NCBI GenBank assembly: GCA_018136815.1 | Contig: CM030934.1 | Coordinates: 4,165,587-4,229,586, forward strand | Direction: 5' to 3' | Length of the DNA stretch: 64,000 nucleotides | DNA from: Isochrysis galbana | Taxonomy: Eukaryota > Haptophyta > Isochrysidales > Isochrysidaceae | Shown: one piece after another, positions 32,829 to 44,148 of the stretch | Layout: each line of letters opens with the position of its first letter | Position numbering within the stretch: position 1 is the stretch's first letter | Notes under the pieces: generated by a model | Database searches by the model: none | Told to the model about the DNA's origin: nothing | What the model saw: the letters and a program-made list of their open reading frames with translations, nothing else | Translations under genes and position numbers: made by a program

Positions 32829-34071
32829 CAACTAACTTATAGTCAGTTGCCATGGAGCGCGCCGGCGCCCCCCTCCTCTCCTTCGGGTCCCCCGCCGAGG
32901 GCGGCCCCCCAACCCCCATGGAGCAGTCGCTGTCGAAGCGTCGAAGCGGCCGCGCCCGCCATCAGAAGTTGAGCAGGTGCGTGCGACCCCGGTCGCGCCA
33001 CACGGCCCGTGGCAAGACGAACTCCCGGTTAACTCCGACACTTGGAAGCACCTAGCCCGCATATACACCTCCCAACTCATTACATCCAGAGACTCATATA
33101 TGCACTTCCAACACATACATTGCTCACCGCCGTATAGGAACCTATAATCGCTTCCCGGACAGGGACCAGCCAGGGACCCTATCTGCCGCTTCTGCAAGAT
33201 GGCCACGGAATCATCCTCCCACCTAGGATACCGAGTATGATACTGCACAACGCTGGAGGACATTTTCGAAACGATCAATGACCTCACGGACTTCATCCCG
33301 GCGCGACTCGTCACAACTACTACCGACAAAGCCACCGATAGACTCTTCATAATGCCCGACAACGCTACGTCGCACTCCAGAGAAATACTATATTTACTCG
33401 CATGGCGATACTTACTTACTGACTTCTACAAGATCCATTACGACGACATAAAATTCAACAGCGATCATGTTGTAAGAAGAACGATCGAACGATTCACCGT
33501 ACTCTGCAAAGCGGCACACTTTGGCAGTTCCACGGACTCGGCCAGGAGACCCAAGCTGACATGGGCCGACAGCCCAAGAAAAGAATCGATACTAACGGCT
33601 CCCGCCCACTTTTCGAAATAATAGACAACGAAGAACTCGCACCTAGTCCTAAACTGACACGACTAGCGCAAAAGCTGAAAATAGAACACGTCATCATTCA
33701 CGAGAAGATCAACCGCGATAAAGACCGGGAAACAAGAATAAGCCCCGGGCGCGCGAGACGCGAGACGAAGCGCCCCGCAAAATAAGACCACCATGGGGAA
33801 AGCCACAAGGCTGGGCCCCCCCACAGCAGCGCCCACATGCGCGCCGCCACTCAATCATGATACAAAAGGCCCGCCTACCCCCTCCCCCAACGCTAGGCCC
33901 AAAGTAGTGTACATGGGCCGACCCCCCGAAACCGAAACAAAAAGGAATGAGGGGGGGAGCGGGAAGGGGGAGTGAGGGTAGGGTGTAGGGTGAAGGCGAT
34001 GTCAGGTGTGGACCCCAGGAAAAGGGGCAGCGGATAGCAACGTAGTAGTCATCTTCAAGAATATTTTTTTA
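32829..34071 (+). mobile_element. Internally deleted LINE-like element, copy D
   Basis: The 5' hairpin (CAACTAACT / AGTCAGTTG, 32829-32849) directly precedes ATGGAGCGC at 32852. After about 160 bp of family 5' sequence (to CACGGCCCGTGG, about 33012) it jumps into the ORF2 C-terminal region: TWKHLARIYTSQLITSRDSY, a zinc-knuckle piece CRFCKMATESSSHLG, and LLAWRYLLTDFYKIHYDD, matching LAWRYILTDFYNIQYGN of the copy at 44000-48591. Everything between, including the reverse transcriptase, is missing. The ORF2 piece is spread over more than one frame. It ends with CTTCAAGAATA and T7 (34065-34071), as in the copy at 57356. No target duplication found. Confidence 0.75.
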
Positions 34072-34079
34072 GGATAAAC

Positions 34080-34305
34080 AGGTCACCCAGCAGCACAGGA
34101 GGAAGGAGGAAGGCGAGAACGAGCAGCTGGGGTCAGGCGCACCCCGCTCTGCTCGGGCACCCCTCGCACGACCTGAGCCCCTAGGTAGAGCACGAGGTGA
34201 GTTGCCGCAAGGCGGGGAGTGAGGGTGAGGGAGGAGAAGGGGCGTGGCTACGAGAAAAGTACCCAGTGCTACGTGTGAGGCGAGAATATTAAAAGGTTTT
34301 TTTTT
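34080..34305 (+). repeat. LINE 3'-end repeat, matches 9282-9481
   Basis: Shares GGAGGAAGGCGAGAACG, CCTAGGTAGAGCACGAGG, AGTTGCCGCAA, GGGCGTGGCTAC and GAGGCGAGAATAT.AAAAGG followed by a T9 tract with the end of copy A. It abuts the T-tail of copy D, so it is probably a 5'-truncated insertion beside that tail. Confidence 0.65.
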
Positions 34306-35859
34306 ACGCCGGCCACTACTCCTAGAGCAACAATATAGTTAGGCCCTTCTGTGCCGTCGTTGTGCGCTGCTTGCGTGGAGGAATGTTAATATGCATCATC
34401 TCGCCCACTAAGCAAGCATCGGGGGTAGCCGCCGCTTTGTGGACTCACTTACTGTGGAGGCCCTCGCGTACCTCTTCCTCCGCGCCCGCACAGAAAGAAA
34501 CCTAGGACTCACGTTTCTAGGTGGAGCAGTGTTTGGCGTAGCGTCCGTCCACATGGATCTTCACTCCCGAGACAACCCGAATAGCCAGACCCACCGACGG
34601 GAATAGGAACTGCAAGTGTTCGGGTTCGTCCGTGTGCTCGTCCGAAGGGAACCACAGTGCGCACGATCGGGATGCGTCCTGTTGGCCTTCATGCGGCCGC
34701 TGCGGAGAGAATATAGAATTGATGGGCAAGCACACGCAGGGCCTCGAAATTTGTGACTAGCGAATTGTATTTCGTCACTTCAGCGTGATCGCCCTCAATT
34801 CAAGGCGATGTCTCTGAGCGGGAGCAATATGGGGTAACGGTGACAACGGATGAAGTTGCCGTGCTTGTCGCTCGAACCATTTTGATCTCAAAGTAAAGTA
34901 CTCATCCGTCAAAGGGCTCAAGTGGGAAGCATGATTTATCCCATCGCCTCGACCTGCACAGCCCATGGAGTTCACATCATTTACCGCCGTTCCCGTCGTC
35001 GCTGCGCCACGCCGGCTCACGTCAGCCCAACGTTTCGAGAGGGCTTGAGTGCCTGCATGCCTGTTGCCATCGTGCTGAATGTACCAGCTATCATCCACGT
35101 TTGGACTTTGCGTAGATGTCTTACACCGCGGTTCCTCGAGCCAAGGTTCCAAAGGCGCCGGGGGCTGCTTGAGCCGCAGAGCGAGTATTTCCATGACAGT
35201 GTGGTATACGTCTGTGGAGGCCGACTCGCCCAAGTAAGACTGACGCCCGCAAGCCTATGAAGAACAAAGAGCCGGGGAAGTTAGAGGTATAGCGAAACTG
35301 AAGGCTGCGTGGAGGCGCAAGCTTGCAGCATTGCATGGCTGTGTGGTCGTGCTCGTCAAGAATCGGATGCGCGCACGAGAACATAGTGGAACTTGTCACG
35401 GCGGAGAGCCTCCGGTAGATTGGACACACACCTCTACCGGAGTCACATTGTAGAGTCCTACTTCATGGAGTTGAGCTTGTAGTGTGCTAGCCACTCCGCT
35501 TGCTAGTATGCACGGCGCCGCTGAAGACTCTTTTGCCTCAAGTAAACTTGACGGGCGCAGTTTTGACGATGAATTGTGCAGCGGCCACTGAGAAGGAACA
35601 GCACTGCTCCGTCGTTTGGTGTTCATCAATCCTTGAGGCCTTCTACAATCGAGGCACTTGTCTCCCTGGCGGGCCCCAAGACCTACCAAGGGCCCATAGA
35701 TCATGCTACTCAAGAGGCGCCACTTGGCTACACACATCAAAACGGAAGACAAGCGAGCTCAAGCAAGTTAGTCACACGTGCATTACCGAGAAACCACCCC
35801 AAAGGCATCCTATCCCTCAAGGCGAAATGGCTCCGTCGTAGCTTTGAAAGGGATGCAAA
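34306..35859. other. Spacer with unassigned frames
   Basis: Several 70-150 codon minus frames occur (34517-34735, 34775-35233, 35396-35752). The first has a possible domain-like end (LQFLFPSVGLAIRVVSGVKI, then HVDGRYAKHCST), but none matches a family I know. They may be exons of a divergent gene or chance. No repeats recognised. Confidence 0.3.
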
Positions 35860-37882
35860 TCAAATGTCTTTCAATGGCGAGAATGCTCGGGCGGAGAGGC
35901 AACCCACGCGTATGGATGAGGAGAAAGGTTGTGCAATGGCGAGGCTAATCGAATGTTTACCAAACTGGATGCTCGTGTGTAGCAATCGTGGCCAAGCACG
36001 TGAGGCAAGTGCGGCCATTCGCTTGTGAGTGCCTGGAGGTAGGGCAGCGAGGAGATTCATCAAGCGACCGATATCTTTACCGTCCACGTACAGCGCCTGA
36101 GTGTGCGGCCAGGACGTGATTTTGCGAGGTTACGGGGTATTCAGCGTGGCAAGGACAGGCTTCTCGTGCCGGATGACCGGGATGTTGGTGATAACACACA
36201 CTCGGCACTATGCATCCATACCCCCATTCATCGCGCATGCCTCCCACCGTTTCATTCCACCTCATGTCGGGATGCTCGCTCAGCGGCATTATCTCAAGCC
36301 GATTTGTCATGATGGGGACACAACCATAGAGCACAGCAGGAAGGTACCGGTCGGAGTCGCCATTGAATTGTCCTAGTGGTGAGAGGCAATAGCGCGACGC
36401 CCGCATTGATGGAGCGAGCGCCCGACCGGTTGTGGTAAGCGTATTCCAAATGCAAGCTCCTGCAAGCAATACCCACGGGGACAGGGGCGGGGCGGGGTGT
36501 GAAGAATCGGCACACCAACGCGCCCCAGCATGCTGAGTGCCAGCTGCGTCAGACACATTGTTGTGCGGGCACTTACCAGGAGAGTTCCCCAGCTTGGCAA
36601 CCGCGTCGAAACGTTCTCCATTGCTGCGCCCTCTGACTGAGCCCGCCCAATACAGGGTACAGTTCCGGGTGACGTCATCGTCTGCCCAAATCTCTCGTGG
36701 GATGGGCTTCCGCTGAAGAGAAAAATTCTGACCTCCTTTTCGGGTATAGACTGTGCTGTGGGTACGATGCAGTCGCTCCAATACTGATCGTGCCATGCGC
36801 ATAGCACTTGATGCGGCGCGTGTTTCTTGCATGCGACGCGATTGATCGTCATGCCCTTGTACCATAAGCTGTGTCCCGTTCTCTACTATAGCTGGGCATC
36901 CAAAGCCCACTAAACCATGTGGACTGCAATCAAGCTCAACAATCCACTCCGCATTGACCCGAGGGTTGTCAAGACTTCTTGTGCAACGCGTGGTGTACGT
37001 CGTGAAAAATTCACCCGACCGTGCCTCATCACCAACTGGCGCTGGCTTGGACGATAGACGTCGTTTCTGAGGCTTCTGTGCAAACAACTTGTTGGGCCTC
37101 CTACCGCCCACGATGTTGGCCCCCACGTCCACATTGTTTTCGCGTCCGCCCCCTGTGCCGCGCACAGATCTAGCGGCAAGCAACGCACGCTGCACGGCCG
37201 TTGGGACATGCTGGGAAGATTGGCTCCATCTGAGACCGCAGAGTGGCCCACACTCGTGCTCTTCTGGCTGAGGGAGTCTGATATCGAGCCCGGGCTGAAA
37301 GCAAGTGAGACACGAGCCATGTGTGTTACGCACGCCGTCAGCGAGGCCATGATATGATAGAAAAAAGACGAGACGAGATGGAGAGGCTGGATTGAGAGCT
37401 TCCCATGCTAAACCCCAGGTGCGCGACACGTATTGTCCAACAGCCTCCCCATTCAGAAACGCAGGCCCTTGTCTACTCAAGAGGTGCGGCCGCTGCTTCG
37501 AATACTTGAGGGGATACATTGGACGAGAATAGCCGCTATCACCGGGCCCGTGGTCTCCCGGTAAGATCCAGAAGTGACGCGCGATCCCGCGCTCCACAGT
37601 CCGGTTCCAATAAGGCCAGCGCCGCCGGATGTCATCGAACAAGCGGGCGACAGCTGCGTCTCCGCCTTGGGGTTCACCGCCGGGCGGTGCGGAGGGCAAA
37701 AGGAAATAGTCCGCACAGTTGCCGTCCTTCTCGTGGTAGGGCGAGTCTGCGAGCCAGCGGGCGAAGCGGCGCACATTCCGCCACGTCACGGGGTGCTGCA
37801 CGAGCTCGTAGTCCAGGTCGTAGATGAACACCCGCGGCGACGGTGCAGACGGATCGCAAGAGACACCGCCGCTCATCGGCAT
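35860..37882 (-). CDS. Exostosin-like glycosyltransferase (GT47), 2 exons
   Basis: Exon 1 37882-36248 and exon 2 36096-35860, joined over a GT-AG intron of 151 nt in phase 0, give 623 aa. The N-terminus has the exostosin opening PRVFIYDLDYEL. The sugar-nucleotide binding part shows YCLSPLGQFNGDSDRYLPA followed by VLYGCVPIM, like the C-terminal half of exostosins. Exon 2 supplies LYVDGKDIGRLMNLLAALPP and HKRMAALASRAW, the usual end. Families of this kind add sugars to cell-wall or matrix polysaccharides in the Golgi. No signal anchor is seen before ATG 37882, so an upstream exon may be missing. Confidence 0.85.
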
Positions 37883-38635
37883 CGCCCGCGCGCGAGGTTT
37901 CGAGGGTACTTACTGTATTTCTACTCCTCTATTCCTAGAGCTATTCTACAGCTCTACTCTAGAGCAGAGGAGAGCTCTACTGAGTACTCTACTCTAGATA
38001 GAGCTCTAGAGCTCTACTCGGTATGTAGCCGACTCCTAGACTCCTAGCACCCCAGTCCTACTTGTGAGATACAGGATACCGTATCTGGGGAACGGGCCGG
38101 ATACAGCCGTATCTACCATATCTGGGGCGCCAACTGGCAACTGGCGTCTGTGCCCCCTATTCCCCTATTCCTATTCCTATTCCTATTCCTATTCCGCATC
38201 TACCGTCTACCGTATCTAGAAGAAAGCCGAGATACAGCCGTATCTACCGTATCTCGGGGAGTCGTGGGCTGTATCTCCCATTTAGGACCCCAGTCCTTCC
38301 CCTTGATATTTCTTTCCCATGGGGGCCTGCCCCCCTCCCCCAAAGGCCAAAGGTACTCAGCCATGGGCATGGAGGATTATCAGGTGGCAGGTGGTTGGGC
38401 ATTTCATGATCCCAACGCTATACCACAGGAGACATCAACATGCGTTTATTATTATAACTGACTATGGATAGACTATGGACATTCGAGGGCTCAACTTGAG
38501 TCTGTCCCATATTCGACGGAACGTGAGTCCGGTGTAAAGTATATGTTACTGTCTAGGGATGCTAGCCAACAAGATGCTCTGCAAGACTACAAATTTAAAT
38601 GCTAAAATTGTCCATGGTAAGAATAGAGTACAGCA
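37883..38635. other. Divergent intergenic region between two glycan genes
   Basis: Separates the GT47 gene (-) from the PC-esterase gene (+) and so should hold both promoters. Contains CTCTAGAG/GAGCTC palindromes at 37925-38010, CTATTCCTATTCCTATTCC repeats at 38155-38195 and CCGTATCT repeats at 38075-38270. No further gene seen. Confidence 0.6.
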
Positions 38636-41148
38636 ATGTCCATTGTGAGTGTGCGGGGAGGAAGGAGGCGACGCGTGCCGTGGCGGGCGCGTGCGGCGAT
38701 GGAGTGCTCGATCACACGCATGCCGGGCTTCTCGACCGTCAACCCGTCGAGCGCGGCGAGCTGCCGAGTGCAGCGGCTGCAAGCAGACGGGTACGATGCG
38801 TGTGCTGCAGCCTGCCTCGCCCAGCCCTTCTGCGACGCCTTCACTTTCTTTGGCATGAACCATTCCGACTCAGCGGCAAGGGGCATATGCCTCGCACGGA
38901 CCGCGGGGACAGAGCAGGTGCTGCGGCAAGAGGAGGGGGCCACGAGCGGCTTCCGTGCGTGTTATGATCCCTCCTGCGCGCTCCAACGCCGGCTTGACGA
39001 CCACTGCGCCGCGATTGGTGAGAGGAGCCATGTGGCAAGGAACTTCCGTGTGCTCCACCGGCCGGTGGACGACTACAAATTCGCGTGCAGCCCTGCGCCT
39101 GACGCGAGCGCGATGCTCGCCTTAGCGTGCGTCGATGATAGAGGACACCCACTCCCTTGCCGTACGCATTCGATTGCATCAATGCGTAGACTCGGCAGCC
39201 ATTTCCGTGACCATCGCTCCACTGCCGCTGAGCTACATGACATGCACCGGCAAGGGTGTGGCCCACCCCCTCGCTGTCTGACTAGTCCTGGACTTGGATG
39301 GACATCGCGGAATGATGCAGCGTGCCCGTCGCGACAACGATCGCCTTTGGGAGAGGGTTCCGACACGGCGCGTTGGCGACGGCGAAGTGGCGCACAAACA
39401 GAGGAAGGGCGCGAAGAGGTGGTCAACCGGCTTCAACGGATTGGCTACCTACAGTGTGTGGCGGACGGTGATGAATTGAAGGACACTTGCACGCGCAATC
39501 GCCCTGCTTTCGACTGGCTCAATTACACATGGGGCCGAGACAGACAGAGCACGAGTGAGATGCAGAAAGTGAGAGCTGAGGTCCACGGCATTTCATGGTG
39601 GTTATCCCAAAGAGATGCTCCAGCTGATGCTTTTGATGCCCTCGGGTTTGTGAATTCGCTCCTGAGTCTCCACAAACGGCGATTGGAAGGGCCTCGATCA
39701 ATACCACACGTTGTATTCGTGGGTGATTCAACAGCCCGCCAGCAAACGACTTCCCTTTGTTGCCTCTTGCAGGCCGGCTTGAGTATTGCAGGTGGCACTT
39801 ACGCAGCCAAGGTGACGAGGAACAATCCGAAGATGGACTACGCTTGTGCCATATACTCTTCCACACCTGATCCTCTGGTCTCTTCGGCTCGGGAGATGAA
39901 TGTTCGTGTCCATTCACGTGCCTCGCCCATCGCGACCATTCGTTTCGAGCGCTCGAACCGCGCGGACGCACTGCCCGTCCACAGACCTTCCCAGAGGGCT
40001 CCGGAGCTCAACTCGGTGCTAAGAAGAGTTATTGCGTCTACACCAACAGTGCTCATCATCAATTTGGGGGCGTGGGAGTTTGAAGACGGGTGCAAGGACA
40101 TGCATTCGCTGCACGACTCCTACTGCAATGGCACGCGGCCGAACATCCTTTTCGAGTGCGCTTGCGGGTCGGAGTTGCAAATTACATGGCACTTGACATG
40201 ACACCTTACTGGAGACAAGCCCAAGAATCCTTCTATTTGGTGTTGGCAACGGAACCCTTCCCACCAGCTCACTTCACCATGAATACCGCTCGTAAATTGA
40301 CACTAGGATTCCCATAGAAGCAGATCACGTTCCACTGTCTGTGCGATGCACAAACACACCGAATTCCACCCTATCCCACCGCTTGCCACTCGAATCACTT
40401 CCCCACATCCCCGTTTCGATCTAGGTATGCACTGAAGTGGTCGCTCGTCGCCGGAGCGTTGAACCACGCCTACCGCAACCTGCACCGCGCTTCCCTGGTC
40501 GCGTTTCGTACTGCTACCCCTCGCGACTATGAGGGTGGCAGGGTTCGCCAAGGTGGGCAGTGCAGACGCACCGCTCCTCTCACGGAGGCAGAGCTTCAAT
40601 CATCGGAGATAGGACACGTTGACCCCACAACCATGCGATTCGCGGTCTTGACCAAAAATTTGATATTGGACGCTGTCGCCCTGCGACGCATCCCATGGGT
40701 GCAAATCCTCGACGCCTATGGGATTGCTCGAACAAGGGCTGATGCTCACCCTGGGCTTGCGCAAAGGTCGAAAAACGTGGATGACTGTGTGCATTACTGC
40801 TTGCCTGGAGTGCCGGACGTCTTCAATGGAAGGCTGAGCAATATTTTGCTTCAAAGAGCGAATGCTGCCGGCGAGACGCAAGTAGGCGCAGCCGAGTTCA
40901 ACCCGGGTTGCATCATCCGTCGATTCAACTTTCGTCACGGGGAGGCGCCATTCGTAATGCTATCGCCGCCTGGTAATGTCGCGGGTGCCGACATGGACTA
41001 TGCTTCCCTACCGAAATTGTGCAACTCCTCTGTGAAATTGCAGCTCACGCCTGCGCCGATGCTGCCCGTAGAAGTTACATGCAACGAAAGAGGACACCGT
41101 AGGTCCATTGGGATGTGCTCAGATCTGGATGATTCATTTCAAGCGTGA
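38636..41148 (+). CDS. PAN-like plus PC-esterase (TBL/CAS1-type) protein
   Basis: Exon 1 starts at ATG 38636; the last exon is 40425-41148. The donor is ambiguous: 40167 and 40173 both keep the frame (intron about 250 nt). Roughly 750 aa. Residues about 22-110 are Cys-rich and PAN/apple-like (CRVQRLQADGYDACAAACLA, CDAFTFF). The esterase part has the GDS block VVFVGDSTARQ near residue 363 and, in the last exon, the catalytic DxxH block DDCVHYCLPGVPDVFNGRL. In plants these proteins O-acetylate wall polysaccharides; in animals CASD1 O-acetylates sialic acid. A secreted or Golgi role is likely, but the N-terminal signal is not obvious. Confidence 0.8.
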
Positions 41149-42253
41149 CCATGGTTGCGGCTACCGTAAGGTGCATTTAGATGCATTTGCTAGACTAGGT
41201 AGGAAGCGGTTCACATCATTGTCTTTGCGTGGGCTTGAGCTTGAGCAAGCTTGTGCAGCAATGGAGCATTCCTAGTTGATTGTATTCACATGCGTCTTCC
41301 TGGGCTCCTGAGCACGCAGCTTCAGCAAATCTGTTGACTGCTGAGTACTTGCTTGCCTTTCCTAATGTATTCCATTGCTGTAGGGCCCTTGTTGCCAACC
41401 GGGGGTGGGGCGGATGAACTCTAGGCATGCGCGCCAGCTGCGCCTCATCTCTACACTGTTCCCCGTTCAACTTCTAGACTCGTCCTCTCCGCGGCAAGGG
41501 GGGGCTGACCACCGCCGTGCTCCCGCTAGAGCGCGCCAAATGTCGGCCTGTCACATGGGGTTGGTCGGCATTGCTCCGCTGCCACTTCGGATGGCGAGGG
41601 GAAAGGCGTGGGAAATCTTTGCCCCTTTTCGTGAGAAAAATATTCTTACTCTCCGATGTGCAGAGATTTTTTTGAACCCAATCTTCCCCACTTCCACCTT
41701 GGGTGTGAAGTGGATGAGATTGCTGCTCGTGTCGAATATGCTAGTCACTAGTCAAGCTCAGGCATTCTCCAAGAGGATTGGAGGATTCGTCATGAGCCAA
41801 AGGGTGGAGCAAGGACAGCCACCACTCCAAGCGCAAGGAGGCGGCCACACAACACGCCTTTGACGCCCACCGACGGTCATTGGCCAATGGAAGACTTGGA
41901 CTTGGGGAGGCGGTGAGAAGCGGAGGTGAGGGGAGGCGAAAGCGAGGAGAGATGGAGAAGGATGGCAGGGTAGGCTGACTGCGCACAAGCCGCGCGCCGT
42001 ACGACAAAGCAAAGCTCAACTCATTGATTGGGCTTGCGGGCAGCGGGCAATGCATGTGGACATGCAAATGTGTACGTGTGCTCACATGAGCGCGCAAGGG
42101 CGTGCAAGGGCACGAAGGAGGGTGTCTTTGCACGCCAAACAATCAGGCTCCCCATATAAAGAAAGCCTGCAACATGCATCAATCGCACCTTCATGGCCCC
42201 TCGCCCTTCTGAACGAGTCGTGCGAAAAAAAGGGCCAGAACTCCGTCCGCCAC
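41149..42253. other. Spacer with one dispersed repeat
   Basis: Contains the copy at 41497-41555 of the 24353-24418 repeat. A plus frame at 41405-41863 has no recognisable domain. No gene called. Confidence 0.4.
41497..41555 (+). repeat. Dispersed repeat, second copy of 24353-24418
   Basis: Shares CAAGGGGGGCT, ACCACCGCCGTGCTC and the CGGCCTGTCA end with the other copy. Confidence 0.6.
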
Positions 42254-43396
42254 TTAAGCCGTGCAGAGCACAGACACGAGATATTGAGGTCGGTTTGCGC
42301 TTAAGCGGCGTGCCTGAAGAGGTTGTGGGCCATCTGCTGCTCGCACTATGTTAATTGAGATAGTGCCTCTTCCCACTGACCAGATGACGCTGACTATGCT
42401 CGCTTGTGAGCAGGGCATGGCACCTTTGGCAATTCCGAATGTCGAGCCACTAGTCTCACTAATCAAGGTGGTAGTATTGGAGTTAGTGAGTGCAAACGTC
42501 CGTCGTTCATTGCGTTTGATCAACCCACCACTCGCCCCGACAAGCGCCAGTGCGCGGGTGGTATTTAATACATCCAGCCGTGGGGCTTCTTCATCAACGG
42601 CGAGAGTTATGTTGGTGTTAATTGTGGCTTTCTCGTCAGGTGCATTGATCGAGTTGGAGAGAAAGAACATCACGGATGCGTCCTCGGGAGGCGCATGCCT
42701 TCGATGGATGGTGCCGCTCCCATCAGCGACTCTCGCCCAGCCACCCGGGGGCAAATGGCACACGTCACCGTTCATACCACTGAATCCGTAAACACTGGTG
42801 GGTGCTGTGCCAAGGTTCTGCACCCAAACCTCTGTGCGGATTGGTGGAATTTTGCTGATTGCTAATGGACCGACACAGTTCGACTGGGTTGGGCGCCCAG
42901 ACTGTCTATGACGAGGCGTCATCAGCGAAAGATGCTCCAATCCAGGGGCGAAACGGTCTTTTTTCGAAGGTCCCTGAAGCTCCTCGTGGTCCGCAGCGGT
43001 ATTGTGGCACGGCATGGCTACAAATCCTTGCATAATGTGTGAGCAGGGAGCTGGTCGCTGTGTGCGTGCCGAACCAAGGACTGCATCGGCCGCCAGAGGC
43101 CTAACTTCGCGTAGGGCTTCAAGCCACGTCTCGCCCGGCTTCAGATCGAGCGAGCGCGGGGTGGAGGCCTGCTCTCCACCATTCTGGAGGACAAACCGGC
43201 CGCGCCGCGCGGTCGCGCCAGGGGCCTGTTGCCTCTGTCTGGCGGTCATGGCACGGTGGGTGCGCTCGGAAAGTGTCCACTCCTGCTGCACCTGCTGCAA
43301 CTGAGGCGACCCCGGGTACCGCAACATGCTCCCACGCGCCCACAGCGACTCACGCATCGCTCTACGAGGAGAGCCGAGAGGCGGCTCGAGCGTCAT
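42254..43396 (-). CDS. Orphan protein, possibly extracellular, 380 aa
   Basis: Long clean frame with coding-like codon use; the first ATG is at 43396 (MTLEPPLGSPRRAMRESLWA). The first 110 residues are Gln/Arg-rich and helical. From about residue 190 beta-strand-like segments follow (IRTEVWVQNLGTAPTSVYGF, ASVMFFLSNSINAPD, TINTNITLAVDEEAP) with Asn-X-Thr sites and few Cys. No domain recognised and no clear signal peptide. Its position between glycosyltransferase and esterase genes makes a surface role plausible, but that is inference. Confidence 0.6.
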   Translation of the reverse strand: MTLEPPLGSPRRAMRESLWARGSMLRYPGSPQLQQVQQEWTLSERTHRAMTARQRQQAPGATARRGRFVLQNGGEQASTPRSLDLKPGETWLEALREVRPLAADAVLGSARTQRPAPCSHIMQGFVAMPCHNTAADHEELQGPSKKDRFAPGLEHLSLMTPRHRQSGRPTQSNCVGPLAISKIPPIRTEVWVQNLGTAPTSVYGFSGMNGDVCHLPPGGWARVADGSGTIHRRHAPPEDASVMFFLSNSINAPDEKATINTNITLAVDEEAPRLDVLNTTRALALVGASGGLIKRNERRTFALTNSNTTTLISETSGSTFGIAKGAMPCSQASIVSVIWSVGRGTISINIVRAADGPQPLQARRLSANRPQYLVSVLCTA

Positions 43397-43983
43397 CGCG
43401 TGGCCTGAGTCCAATGGTCTGTACTCACTACAGCACTGCGCGAGGGAGACGGCCGGCTGGCAGATATTTCGTGTGACAGACCTTCGTTCGACACCGCTCG
43501 GTACGCTGTCGGGGATGCGAGGTGCCCCTCCTCTCCGCTGCGTCCACTGTTGCGTCCTCCTCGGGCGTCCCTCTCTCTCACTCGCCCCCTCGCCCCCTGC
43601 TGTTGTCTCTCGCCTTGGTCGTCGAATACACTCCGAGTACTCGTACTCCTACTCCTCCTACCTCTCACATATTTTCTTGACTTAAAAATACAACGTTTCA
43701 CAGTGACAGTGACGGGCGTTCACACAATCTGATTCACAGAAGGCGGCGACAAAGGAGCTGGTTTTTGCTCTCCAACCTGCGAATGATGGATATACATGGG
43801 TACGTACTTGGTTGGATACACTCTCGCCGCTTCCATCCCCGGCAGTCGAAAATTTAGTCAGACTTAGTCTCGCAATATATTTTCTCCTGGGTGTCGTCGG
43901 ACCCGCCTCCCCCCCTCCCCCTTCCCCCTGCCCGCCGTCGCCAATCAACGCCGTATTTGCCCATCCTGCCGTGCCCCTGACTT
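43397..43983. other. Spacer upstream of the orphan gene
   Basis: ACTCCTACTCCTCC-type repeats near 43640-43665. No gene recognised. The last 16 bp are the left target duplication of the LINE. Confidence 0.45.
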
Positions 43984-43999
43984 CCCTAAACCAATGTCG

Positions 44000-44023
44000 A
44001 AAACTATTGTTATAGTTTTAGCG
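44000..44023 (+). promoter_or_regulatory. 5' hairpin of LINE copy B
   Basis: Perfect 8-bp stem with a 4-nt loop at the very first base of the element, 4 nt before the ATG. Equivalent hairpins with different sequence start the copies at 6961, 32829, 59039 (-) and 62012 (-). Possibly an RNA structure for translation, reverse transcription or packaging; the role is inferred. Confidence 0.7.
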
Positions 44024-44148
44024 ATGGAGCGCGCGCCGACCGCTCCCACCTCCCAGCCCCCGCCGTCACGACGCCCCAACGGGGCCGCCCCAAACCGCCG
44101 GAGCCCAAGCGCCCACAGGCCGCCGCGCCGCCTGACAACGACGTCGAG

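Noticed and set aside
32852-34071. Independent host gene for the 32.8-34.0 kb ORFs
   Set aside because: The pieces match LINE ORF1 start and ORF2 C-terminus and share the family hairpin and tail.
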